Of a stretch of DNA of 40,344 nt, positions 1 through 6,177 are shown piece by piece. The DNA lies in contig JAFSNR010000004.1 in the NCBI GenBank assembly GCA_017443345.1, forward strand, positions 1 to 40,344, written 5' to 3'. Positions within the stretch are counted from its first letter, which is position 1, and each line of letters begins with the position of its first letter. The DNA comes from Prevotella sp. (GTDB lineage: Bacteria > Bacteroidota > Bacteroidia > Bacteroidales > Bacteroidaceae). The position numbers and the translations under genes were made by a program. The notes beneath the pieces are model-generated. The model made no database searches and was not told the origin of the DNA. It saw nothing but the letters and a program-made list of their open reading frames with translations.

Positions 1-2
1 AT

Positions 3-51
3 AGTTTAAAGTTTATAGTTTAAAGTTTAGAGTTTATAGTTTACAGTTTAC
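3..51. repeat. Heptamer tandem repeat, 7 units
   Basis: Seven contiguous 7-bp units of consensus AGTTTAN (AGTTTAA, AGTTTAT, AGTTTAA, AGTTTAG, AGTTTAT, AGTTTAC, AGTTTAC) end just before the start codon of the gene at 59. The same family, in either orientation, recurs at 967, 29253, 30390, 34903 and 35284. It may continue left of the window. Read directly from the sequence. Confidence 0.9.
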
Positions 52-58
52 GGATGAT

Positions 59-244
59 ATGAAAGCAAAATCGAAGAGTGAGTTGGCCGATGCGGCTGGG
101 GTAAGCCTCGATACCTTACGGGAATGGTGCAAGCCCTATCAGAAACAGTTGGAGGCCATGGGGCTGAAACCCAATGCAAGGGTACTTCCCCCTAACGTCG
201 TGAAGTTCCTGGCAGAGAAATACTGCATCGATGTCGATGACTAA
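59..244 (+). CDS. Small DUF4248-like helix-turn-helix protein
   Basis: A 61-residue protein with no signal peptide. It opens with KSKSELADAAGVSLDTLREW, which reads like the first helices of a winged-helix or MerR-like DNA-binding fold, and closes with a second helix around VVKFLAEKYC. The pattern (K-S-E-L-A, a Trp after the second helix, then a P-x-x-V segment) resembles the Bacteroidetes family DUF4248 as I remember it, whose genes often lie beside HU-type DNA-binding proteins. A perfect hairpin followed by a T run comes directly after the stop codon, so it is probably a single-gene transcript. The start is the only ATG, 8 nt after the heptamer array. Function is unknown; a small nucleoid or regulatory protein is an inference. 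Confidence 0.75.
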   Translation: MKAKSKSELADAAGVSLDTLREWCKPYQKQLEAMGLKPNARVLPPNVVKFLAEKYCIDVDD

Positions 245-282
245 ATCTCACAACAGGGACAGTCCCCGTTGTGAGATTTTTT
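244..282 (+). terminator. Rho-independent terminator of the 59-244 gene
   Basis: ATCTCACAAC pairs perfectly with GTTGTGAGAT around a GGGACAGTCCC inner palindrome and runs into six T residues. It begins at the stop codon of the small gene. Confidence 0.85.
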
Positions 283-378
283 CGGTTTAAGTCCGATTAT
301 CTCGGTTAGCTCGGAGTAAGTCTGAAGGTGGTCTTTGAAATGTTGTACCTTGGCTGATGGTAAGGGAACCTGGGCGTG

Positions 379-512
379 GAGATGCCTTGCGTGGTTGAAA
401 GAGATATCTTGCGTGAGCGACGCAGATGCCTTCCATAGGGGGTAAGGAGACGTCTGCATGAGTGAAAGGAGATACTTGAATGACCCAAAGGAGATACTCT
501 ACCCTATCCAGG
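379..512. repeat. Degenerate 22-bp tandem repeat, about six units
   Basis: Units start near 379, 401, 423, 447, 469 and 491 with the shared core GAGATRYYTTG followed by a purine-rich half ending GAAAG. Most are 22 bp long; the third is 24 bp. The copies have diverged but keep phase. No convincing gene covers this stretch: the short minus-strand frames over it are repeat-like and lack signals of coding. An iteron-like or regulatory role is possible but not shown. Confidence 0.65.
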
Positions 513-556
513 CAGCAAGCAGCATCTACCCATACTCTAAGCATACTCATGAGTAA

Positions 557-622
557 GCCTAGAAGCAGGCTAGAAGCAGGCTAGAAGCAGCCTAGAAGCA
601 GGCTAGAGTATGGCTAGAGTAT
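557..622. repeat. 11-bp tandem repeat, six units
   Basis: Six contiguous 11-bp units: four of GSCTAGAAGCA followed by two identical GGCTAGAGTAT. The unit length is close to one turn of the DNA helix, so all copies face the same side. There is no gene here. Confidence 0.9.
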
Positions 623-642
623 GGGGCTGGCCCGGGATTTAG

Positions 643-708
643 TTCCACAACTTTTTACTATTAATTCCAGAACTTTCTACTATTAATTCTAAAAAGTTCT
701 ACTATTAA
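643..708. repeat. 22-bp tandem repeat, three units
   Basis: Three contiguous 22-bp units, each beginning TTCYA and ending CTACTATTAA or TTACTATTAA (643-664, 665-686, 687-708). AT-rich and non-coding. Confidence 0.85.
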
Positions 709-733
709 TACAATTTTCTGAAATAAAGAAAAA

Positions 734-762
734 CCTCACTGCCCGTCGTCTGGGCAGTGAGG
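734..762 (-). terminator. Strong hairpin, terminator for minus-strand transcription
   Basis: CCTCACTGCCC pairs perfectly over 11 bp with GGGCAGTGAGG around a 7-nt loop. On the minus strand it is followed by TTTTTCTTTATTT (complement of 721-733), the layout of a Rho-independent terminator. There is no minus-strand gene close upstream, which is why a small RNA is proposed between here and 1011. Confidence 0.75.
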
Positions 763-966
763 CTGTAAAGTTTCATCTTGGTAACAGGGTCCCGACTGGA
801 TAACAAAAGAACCGTCCCGCTGTTAGCTCGGAACCCGCAGGCCCCGGGTCTGACGCCAGACCCCAGCAAGCACACTTCATCTTTGGATACCTTGGGCGCA
901 AAGGTTCCAGTCCCCTCTGCGCCCCCAGAAATCGATCAAAGACCTGTCCCCATGATCTATTTCAAT

Positions 967-994
967 AAACTATAAACTTTAAACTCTAAACTAA
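967..994. repeat. Heptamer tandem repeat, 4 units
   Basis: Four 7-bp units AAACTAT, AAACTTT, AAACTCT, AAACTAA: the reverse complement of the AGTTTAN family at position 3. It falls just downstream of the minus-strand promoter-like box at 1004. Confidence 0.85.
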
Positions 995-1003
995 TTTTGG
1001 GTG

Positions 1004-1011
1004 CAAAGGTA
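1004..1011 (-). promoter_or_regulatory. Promoter -7 box (TACCTTTG)
   Basis: The minus strand reads TACCTTTG, matching the Bacteroidetes -7 consensus TAnnTTTG. No TTTG -33 element sits 19-21 nt upstream, so this is a half-match. Confidence 0.4.
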
Positions 1012-1079
1012 CGAAATCTTTTCGTAAATCGTTCCATTTCCCCCCACCTTTTATTATATATTAAGTCTAAAGCATTTAA

Positions 1080-1163
1080 ATAAGCCCATTGGAATTTCAG
1101 ATAAGCCCATTGGAATTTCAGATAAGCCCATCGTATTTTTCAATAAGCCCATTAGAATTTCGA
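1080..1163. repeat. 21-bp tandem repeat, four units
   Basis: Four contiguous 21-bp units, each starting ATAAGCCCAT. The first two are identical over 21 bp and the last two have diverged in the second half. 21 bp is two helical turns and also seven codons, so all reading frames stay open across the array; the small plus-strand frame over it is therefore not evidence of a gene. Confidence 0.95.
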
Positions 1164-1187
1164 ATAGTTGCCATACTTATAAAACAT

Positions 1188-1246
1188 GTGACCCTTCCGC
1201 CCCTTCTGACCCCAAAGTTCAGGGCCGCGAGGGTCAGAAGGGTCAC
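1188..1246. repeat. Nested inverted repeat (REP-like or terminator)
   Basis: TTCTGACCC (1204-1212) pairs with GGGTCAGAA (1231-1239), and GTGACCC (1188-1194) pairs with GGGTCAC (1240-1246), giving a two-part stem with an internal bulge. A pyrimidine-rich tract follows on the plus strand. It lies just beyond the stop codon of the lipoprotein gene at 1296. Confidence 0.65.
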
Positions 1247-1295
1247 TTCTCTTTTCTTTTCTACGTTTTGCGATTATGTGTCAGTCATGGTGCTA

Positions 1296-1835
1296 TTATT
1301 TCTCACGAGTAATCTGGCCTTTGACCGTTGAAGAATAGGTGAAGATGAACTTGGCAACCTCTGAATCTTCATCCTTTCCTCTCCTGATACTAACCGTATA
1401 CTCATCCCCTTCCTTGAGAGGACCGATATCATAGCCCAGATCGTATGGACAGATGCAATTGGCACTGACTGTGCCTTCCTGCGACTTCTCTTCGATGATG
1501 TACAGATGGTCATTAACTGTCATTTCGGCATAAATCTGCAAGACGTCACAATTGAAGATGGTGTTAGTATGCGTAATACGTAGCAGACTGTTCTCTCTGG
1601 CTTCATACTCGATCAGCTCATCATACATTCCTCTGGTTTCTGCTTCATCTCTCGTCCTAGAAGACTTACAGCCTGTCACTGAGAAGTTCTTGGGAGGATT
1701 CTCTGGCACAATAAGCGTATTGACCGGATTGTCCTCATGTCCAACAACATCCTGATTACAGGCCACAGAGAGCCCTATCGCAAACAATGCCAACACGCCA
1801 AAAACTGAAAACAAAACAAATTTTTTCATACTCAT
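1296..1835 (-). CDS. Putative lipoprotein, unknown function
   Basis: A 179-residue protein with a clear lipoprotein signal: MKKF start, a hydrophobic core and the lipobox LSVAC with the lipidated Cys at residue 26. The second Met (residue 3, position 1829) is an equally good start. The mature part is rich in acidic residues and has no domain I can name; a short beta-rich fold is likely from alternating hydrophobics such as DHLYIIEE and KFIFTYSS. It contains paired cysteines (NCDV, NCICPYD). It is the last gene of an AT-rich minus-strand group behind the C13-like peptidase, 90 bp downstream of it. It could be a small envelope partner of that peptidase, but nothing in the sequence proves it. 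Confidence 0.75.
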   Translation of the reverse strand: MSMKKFVLFSVFGVLALFAIGLSVACNQDVVGHEDNPVNTLIVPENPPKNFSVTGCKSSRTRDEAETRGMYDELIEYEARENSLLRITHTNTIFNCDVLQIYAEMTVNDHLYIIEEKSQEGTVSANCICPYDLGYDIGPLKEGDEYTVSIRRGKDEDSEVAKFIFTYSSTVKGQITREK

Positions 1836-1925
1836 TTGCTATTTTCTTTTAATTATATAACTGATAAACCCCTTATACCTTGCATGGACAAATGATAATA
1901 TTTAAATATTTAACACTTCTGAGGG

Positions 1926-3722
1926 CTATTTAACAACAATTTTCTCGCTCAAAACAACATCCCCGATAGTTGCATGAACTACATAAATGCCAGATGCCCA
2001 TCCTGTCGTATCTATTGACTGTGAAATACCTACTATATTTTGACCAAATACTTTTTCACCCGTTATCGCATTATAAATGTCCATTTTCCAGGCTTCACTT
2101 TGAATGGATAGCTGAGAATCTATCCTTTCACCATCTATTACATTTCCATCCCTATCTTCAGACAGAAGTTGAACATTTAACATTCCATTATGATCTTCTA
2201 TTGATAACATATACGGACTAATAGTCGCTACAACAATTAGATCATATTCTACACCATTGCGTTGTATTTTGACAACAATTGTGCCACCTGTTGATGGAAA
2301 AACTATTTTTAAGTAGCCAGTAATAGTATTACAAAGCCAGCTTGCAGGTGATGTCCCTTGATAAGTAACAGTAGCATCCTTAATGTTGGGAGACCAGATT
2401 TCAACATATCCACCATTGTTTGTGTAAAGAGGATATGATGTGTTAATATCATGATTCGAGATACCGTTGTAATATGAACCCCTAAAACTGTTATGTAATG
2501 ACAACGTTCGTCCCAAAATGAAAGGAGAAGAAGAGTATTGTGGATGTTCAACATTAATACTATTATTTTGCGGTGCACATTGATCATGTTCTGAAGCGTA
2601 ATCAAATGCTTCTTTCATTGAAATTATGCCATCACTATCCACATCTGCATTAACTGGTGCCCCGTAATCTATAGACTCTCCTGCTAGAGCAGATATCCAC
2701 TGGTACAAAAATGTATCGTAATTGACATTCCCCCATGATACTTCATCATAACGACACGCAGTTGTAATAACGCGGCCGCTTGCCTGAAGATCACTAATAA
2801 ATCCACCGCTATAACATTGCCCAAGGCATATATTAATATTTGCAGCATTGACTTTGTTAACTTCTGTAGCGAACTCTGCTGATGTCATCACCTCGCTTCC
2901 CCATAAATACATATAACTATAGCAGCCCACCTCATCATATCCTCCATGATCTGTTACAAAAACTAACAAATTGTCACTATTAGAAATTTGATTATGTAAC
3001 AAGTTAAAAACACTTCCTATATTTTGTTTTGTTGCTGCATACTGAATATCATTCGTTCCATCGCCATCAAGATCTAATTGTTGTGACACTTCTGTCTCCC
3101 CTATCATCATATCATTAGCAGGATTAGTGCCATCTGCCATTATGACGTAGATGTGATTTTTTTGATATCCATATACATTTACCAAAGTTGAGTACATCGC
3201 AGAACAATCATTCCAATATCTGGGTTTATTATTTTCTAAATTTATTCCACCACTAATAATGACCGCATAATCATTTGTCGCACTATTTTGCGCATAGCTT
3301 GAGATAGTTCTATTTTTCATGCCTCTATGTGATTTTATTGTAGAGCCATCTGTTTGCCTAACTAAGGTCGTCATATTATCTAGCATAGGAGGGCGTGTAT
3401 AGTTTCTTATAATATAATCTCCATTTTCAGCATTTACAAAAACATAACGGCACGGATGATTCCAACTATCTTGGGGGCTGTCATCTATAAAAAGAAACCA
3501 AGAAGAGAATTCTGGAGACTTTTCATTCCGAACATAAACACTGATTGAAGAATTTGGGTCGTAGGTGTTATTTGAGATAAAAACATTGACTTTAGTTGTA
3601 TCGCCAAACAAAATATGCGTTTTTACAATTTCCCACGCCTTTCTTTGAGAAATATTGGTTGCTGAACAAAAGAAAAAACTATAAGGCAGTAGGATACTAA
3701 ATAATAAAGCATATCTTCTCAT
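1926..3722 (-). CDS. Clan CD (C13-like) cysteine peptidase with T9SS sorting domain
   Basis: A 598-residue secreted protein. Residues 1-22 are a signal peptide. Residues about 150-400 form a caspase/legumain-type fold: a strand YAVIISGG, the catalytic His259 in FVTDHGG and the catalytic Cys303 in LGQCYSGG, as in peptidase family C13. Two acidic loops (DLDGDGTND near 217, DVDSDG near 360) look like calcium sites. Residues 24-140 may be a propeptide. Residues about 510-598 (WKMDIYNAITGEKV, then TTGWASGIYVV and a closing KIVVK) form a type A T9SS C-terminal domain, so the protein should cross the outer membrane by the Por system. The gene starts 11 bp after the DUF3244 gene, so the two are almost certainly co-transcribed. 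Codon use is AT-rich compared with the rest of the window. The exact peptidase family and substrate are inferred. Confidence 0.85.
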   Translation of the reverse strand: MRRYALLFSILLPYSFFFCSATNISQRKAWEIVKTHILFGDTTKVNVFISNNTYDPNSSISVYVRNEKSPEFSSWFLFIDDSPQDSWNHPCRYVFVNAENGDYIIRNYTRPPMLDNMTTLVRQTDGSTIKSHRGMKNRTISSYAQNSATNDYAVIISGGINLENNKPRYWNDCSAMYSTLVNVYGYQKNHIYVIMADGTNPANDMMIGETEVSQQLDLDGDGTNDIQYAATKQNIGSVFNLLHNQISNSDNLLVFVTDHGGYDEVGCYSYMYLWGSEVMTSAEFATEVNKVNAANINICLGQCYSGGFISDLQASGRVITTACRYDEVSWGNVNYDTFLYQWISALAGESIDYGAPVNADVDSDGIISMKEAFDYASEHDQCAPQNNSINVEHPQYSSSPFILGRTLSLHNSFRGSYYNGISNHDINTSYPLYTNNGGYVEIWSPNIKDATVTYQGTSPASWLCNTITGYLKIVFPSTGGTIVVKIQRNGVEYDLIVVATISPYMLSIEDHNGMLNVQLLSEDRDGNVIDGERIDSQLSIQSEAWKMDIYNAITGEKVFGQNIVGISQSIDTTGWASGIYVVHATIGDVVLSEKIVVK

Positions 3723-3733
3723 ATTTTTTCAAC

Positions 3734-4108
3734 TTAAAATAAACTAACAAATCCATAAAAACATAAATAACCACTTACAATCTGTAATTGATAGTCACCA
3801 GAGAGATAAGAGGGGAGAATCAGTGAAGTAGTTCCATCTGGAATCACAGTTGTAAATGCCACGTTTTCATTTTCATCCAACAATCGCAATATACAGCCAT
3901 CACAAGGCGTGTAGAATATTAAGGTATAGTCATCTATACCAACATGAGGGATAAGGACTGGTAATCTTTGAGAACCGTTCTCTCCCTGTTCAGGATCAAC
4001 ATACCTAACACCAAGATTAATGTCTGTTGGATTTCCTGCACTCACAGGTGTAGTCATTAATGAGAGCAAAGTCACCATTGATGCGAATAACAATCTTTTG
4101 TTTGCCAT
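3734..4108 (-). CDS. DUF3244 family secreted protein
   Basis: The start chosen here is Met at 4108 (MANKRLLFASMVTLLS), which opens a clean signal peptide ending near VSAG; a longer frame to 4201 would run through the promoter at 4137-4168 and is rejected. The mature part is about 100 residues of beta strands ending in SGDYQLQIVSGYLCFYGFVS, which matches the C-terminal pattern of the Bacteroidetes family DUF3244 as I remember it. Function is not known. It directly precedes the C13-like peptidase gene, so a role as its inhibitor, folding aid or surface partner is an inference from context. The end of the domain also loosely resembles a T9SS C-terminal domain. Confidence 0.8.
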   Translation of the reverse strand: MANKRLLFASMVTLLSLMTTPVSAGNPTDINLGVRYVDPEQGENGSQRLPVLIPHVGIDDYTLIFYTPCDGCILRLLDENENVAFTTVIPDGTTSLILPSYLSGDYQLQIVSGYLCFYGFVSLF

Positions 4109-4136
4109 AATTATATAATTTAGAATGTTTGCAGTG

Positions 4137-4168
4137 CAAAAATATGGCAACATAAAGAATTCCCCAAA
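4137..4168 (-). promoter_or_regulatory. Promoter of DUF3244-peptidase genes
   Basis: The minus strand carries TTTG (4165-4168), a 20-nt spacer and TATTTTTG (4137-4144): an exact match to the Bacteroidetes -33/-7 promoter. It lies about 30 nt before the ATG at 4108 and fixes that start. Confidence 0.85.
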
Positions 4169-4310
4169 TCTTAATGGAAATAATAATTCACTTGAATTCA
4201 CAATAAGTGTTAATCAAACATCTGATTTTAATTTAAGATTCTTATTATCAGCATAATAAGGAGCAAATATCACCCTGTCTAAAAGTATTCACTAAAATTC
4301 ACTGCTATGT

Positions 4311-6164
4311 TTAAGTAGAAATTATGTTGTATTTTTGACGTAGATTGTTATACAATGAACGGGCAGAACTTTCGCCAAAAAGATCATAATTTAGTTCAGA
4401 CTTGATATTGCTGATACGATTAGGTTTCAACTCTAACCAGTTTGCAATGCAACCGTCTTGAATCTTTAATACTACTAACAGACAAACTCGAATCTTCTGG
4501 TCGGAAATTTTAGATAGGGCATTCAAATCATATAATATATTGGGGAAATAGAAAGCCATCTCTGCATTCAGCTGGCTCCAATCATCTTCCTTCAACATAG
4601 AAAGCGGTTTCTGTTCTAACTCTTTGATATGCTTCACAACTTCCGTACTCATGAAATCGTATGTAGTCTTCAAACGGTCAGAAATCACTTTCTCCTGTTC
4701 CATACTTCTAATGGATTCTGATAATCTGCGATTCTCCTCCTCAAGTTCTGCTTTTTTCCTTTCGTATTCGAAAGTAATGGTTTCCAACTTCACACGATTT
4801 TCACTCTCCGACTTGTTAAGTTTTTCCTTGATGGCACTTATGACTTCTTGATAAGCAGTATCCATGAACTGGAGAGTACGCAAGTTCTTCTCATACTCTT
4901 CTATGGCATGAGTAAAATCAATTCTTAATCTTTCTTTTTCTTTAATATTACTTCTCCATTTTACATAAACTAAAAGAGACATTAATACTATCGATATTAA
5001 GACAGCTATTAGTATAAGTTGGGTGCGATGAGCCTTTTTCTCATTATCAAATGCTTCTTTCTTATAGCGGTAATAATTATAGCTGGCAGCCATTTGGGCT
5101 GTTAAATCTTGATCCTTCTTAGCTATGGAAGAATCATTAGCAAGGCAATATAATTGAGCATATTTTGCAATAGAATCTGTTTGGTGACGTTTGCTGAATA
5201 CACTTAACAATCCACGATAAGTAGGATCTTGAGCAGAATAAGAGTTGTTATCGATTCCTATTTTTCTGTAGTAATATTCAGCAGAGTCTAAGACGTTTTT
5301 GCTATCATAATACATTCCTTTATAGTAATGATATTGACGTTTTGAATTTGGGAGCTTATTGTTATTGTTAAAGAAGCCAGATTCGTTCTCATATTTATCC
5401 ATAAGTTTCTTCACATCAGATAGTCTGCAAGAGTCCTCTAAATAAATATGTATGAGTTTAACAGATGCCTGCAATGCCCTCGAAAAATAATGATTTTGCC
5501 TATAAAGATCTATGACGTTCTTCAATATTAATTCCGCACTGTCTTTCCTGTTCATTAAAATATATGCTCCAGCTATCCTCTCTTTGTTATAAATGGAATA
5601 ATATATATTATGTGCACAACTTGCATAATAACTCGCTTTTATTCTAGCAGATATCTCATTTGACAATAGCAGTTGAAGATGATAAATATCAGCCATTTGT
5701 GCATAGGCACAACTCAAGGTATAGAAGTCACAATTCTGGGCGGTGGTGTCGGCCCGGGAGATGGCATTGAGGTAGCAGTCTACGGCGTGGGGAGCCTCGC
5801 CGATGTCACGGTAGACGCAGCCTAAGAGGTAGTGAGCCATCATGCGCTCGTTGGCAGAGCCGTGACTGTCGTAATAGTCTGTGAAGTCCTTGGCGATGGA
5901 GTCGGAGGTGAAATCAACAAAAGCCTTGTTCTGAGCCTTGGCTTCCAACAGGTCAAAGCGCATGCGGAGACTCTTGGGCCAGTTGGATTTCTCGCCCTTG
6001 AGGCTGTCCAGGAGTAACAGTGCGGAGTCGGGATGGGCCTCCATGAGCGTATCAATCTGCGAGAGAGCCGTCTCCACCCTCCCGTCCGTACACCCTATAT
6101 TCAGGCATACGGCACAGGAAGCAGACAATACAATGCCTATTATATGATATAGGAGCCTCTTCAT
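4311..6164 (-). CDS. TPR-transmembrane-coiled-coil-HTH regulator (mosaic gene)
   Basis: A 617-residue membrane-bound regulator. Residues 1-25 form a signal peptide with a Cys at 25 that could be lipidated. Residues about 30-350 are helical TPR-like repeats (DSALLLLDSL, YLLGCVYRDIGEAPHAVDCY, DSAEYYYRKIG). A single membrane segment lies at 381-401, a long charged coiled coil at 405-500, and a C-terminal helix-turn-helix-like region at about 555-617. This is the architecture of the Bacteroidetes one-component regulators in which a periplasmic TPR sensor drives a cytoplasmic DNA-binding end; the gene at 32893 is of the same general type. It starts 13 bp after the Oar-like receptor gene and is probably transcribed with it. 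Codons 1 to about 140 are GC-rich like that receptor, while the rest is AT-rich like the peptidase group, so the gene looks recombinant. Confidence 0.8.
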   Translation of the reverse strand: MKRLLYHIIGIVLSASCAVCLNIGCTDGRVETALSQIDTLMEAHPDSALLLLDSLKGEKSNWPKSLRMRFDLLEAKAQNKAFVDFTSDSIAKDFTDYYDSHGSANERMMAHYLLGCVYRDIGEAPHAVDCYLNAISRADTTAQNCDFYTLSCAYAQMADIYHLQLLLSNEISARIKASYYASCAHNIYYSIYNKERIAGAYILMNRKDSAELILKNVIDLYRQNHYFSRALQASVKLIHIYLEDSCRLSDVKKLMDKYENESGFFNNNNKLPNSKRQYHYYKGMYYDSKNVLDSAEYYYRKIGIDNNSYSAQDPTYRGLLSVFSKRHQTDSIAKYAQLYCLANDSSIAKKDQDLTAQMAASYNYYRYKKEAFDNEKKAHRTQLILIAVLISIVLMSLLVYVKWRSNIKEKERLRIDFTHAIEEYEKNLRTLQFMDTAYQEVISAIKEKLNKSESENRVKLETITFEYERKKAELEEENRRLSESIRSMEQEKVISDRLKTTYDFMSTEVVKHIKELEQKPLSMLKEDDWSQLNAEMAFYFPNILYDLNALSKISDQKIRVCLLVVLKIQDGCIANWLELKPNRISNIKSELNYDLFGESSARSLYNNLRQKYNIIST

Positions 6165-6177
6165 ACTCCTACGCTCA

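Larger units (their letters stand above)
734..997 (-). ncRNA. Possible small RNA, unassigned
   Basis: On the minus strand a TACCTTTG box (1004-1011) lies about 240 nt before the terminator hairpin at 734-762, with no credible open frame between them. The predicted transcript holds further stems, including GGGTCTG and CAGACCC separated by 4 nt near 844-861. It does not look like tmRNA, RNase P RNA or SRP RNA to me. The alternative is a cluster of REP-like palindromes: 781-826 begins with TAACAG and ends with CTGTTA, with GGGTCCC and CCGTCCC inside. Confidence 0.3.

Noticed and set aside
287-550. Overlapping minus-strand frames of 60-87 residues
   Set aside because: They cover the degenerate 22-bp repeats, have no start signals and no recognisable protein features.
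379-1163. CRISPR array
   Set aside because: The repeats are contiguous, with no unique spacers between them, and their unit lengths differ; no cas genes are present.
1-1290. Chromosomal or plasmid replication origin
   Set aside because: Repeats are iteron-like in length, but no DnaA boxes were recognised and there is no replication gene in view; not supported.
1089-1331. Coding frame of about 80 residues over the 21-bp repeats
   Set aside because: A 21-bp period keeps any frame open; the peptide is only the repeat (SPLEFQI) and then runs antisense into the lipoprotein gene.
3734-4201. Longer start for the DUF3244 protein at 4201
   Set aside because: It would place the start upstream of a perfect promoter and put residues ahead of a normal signal peptide.
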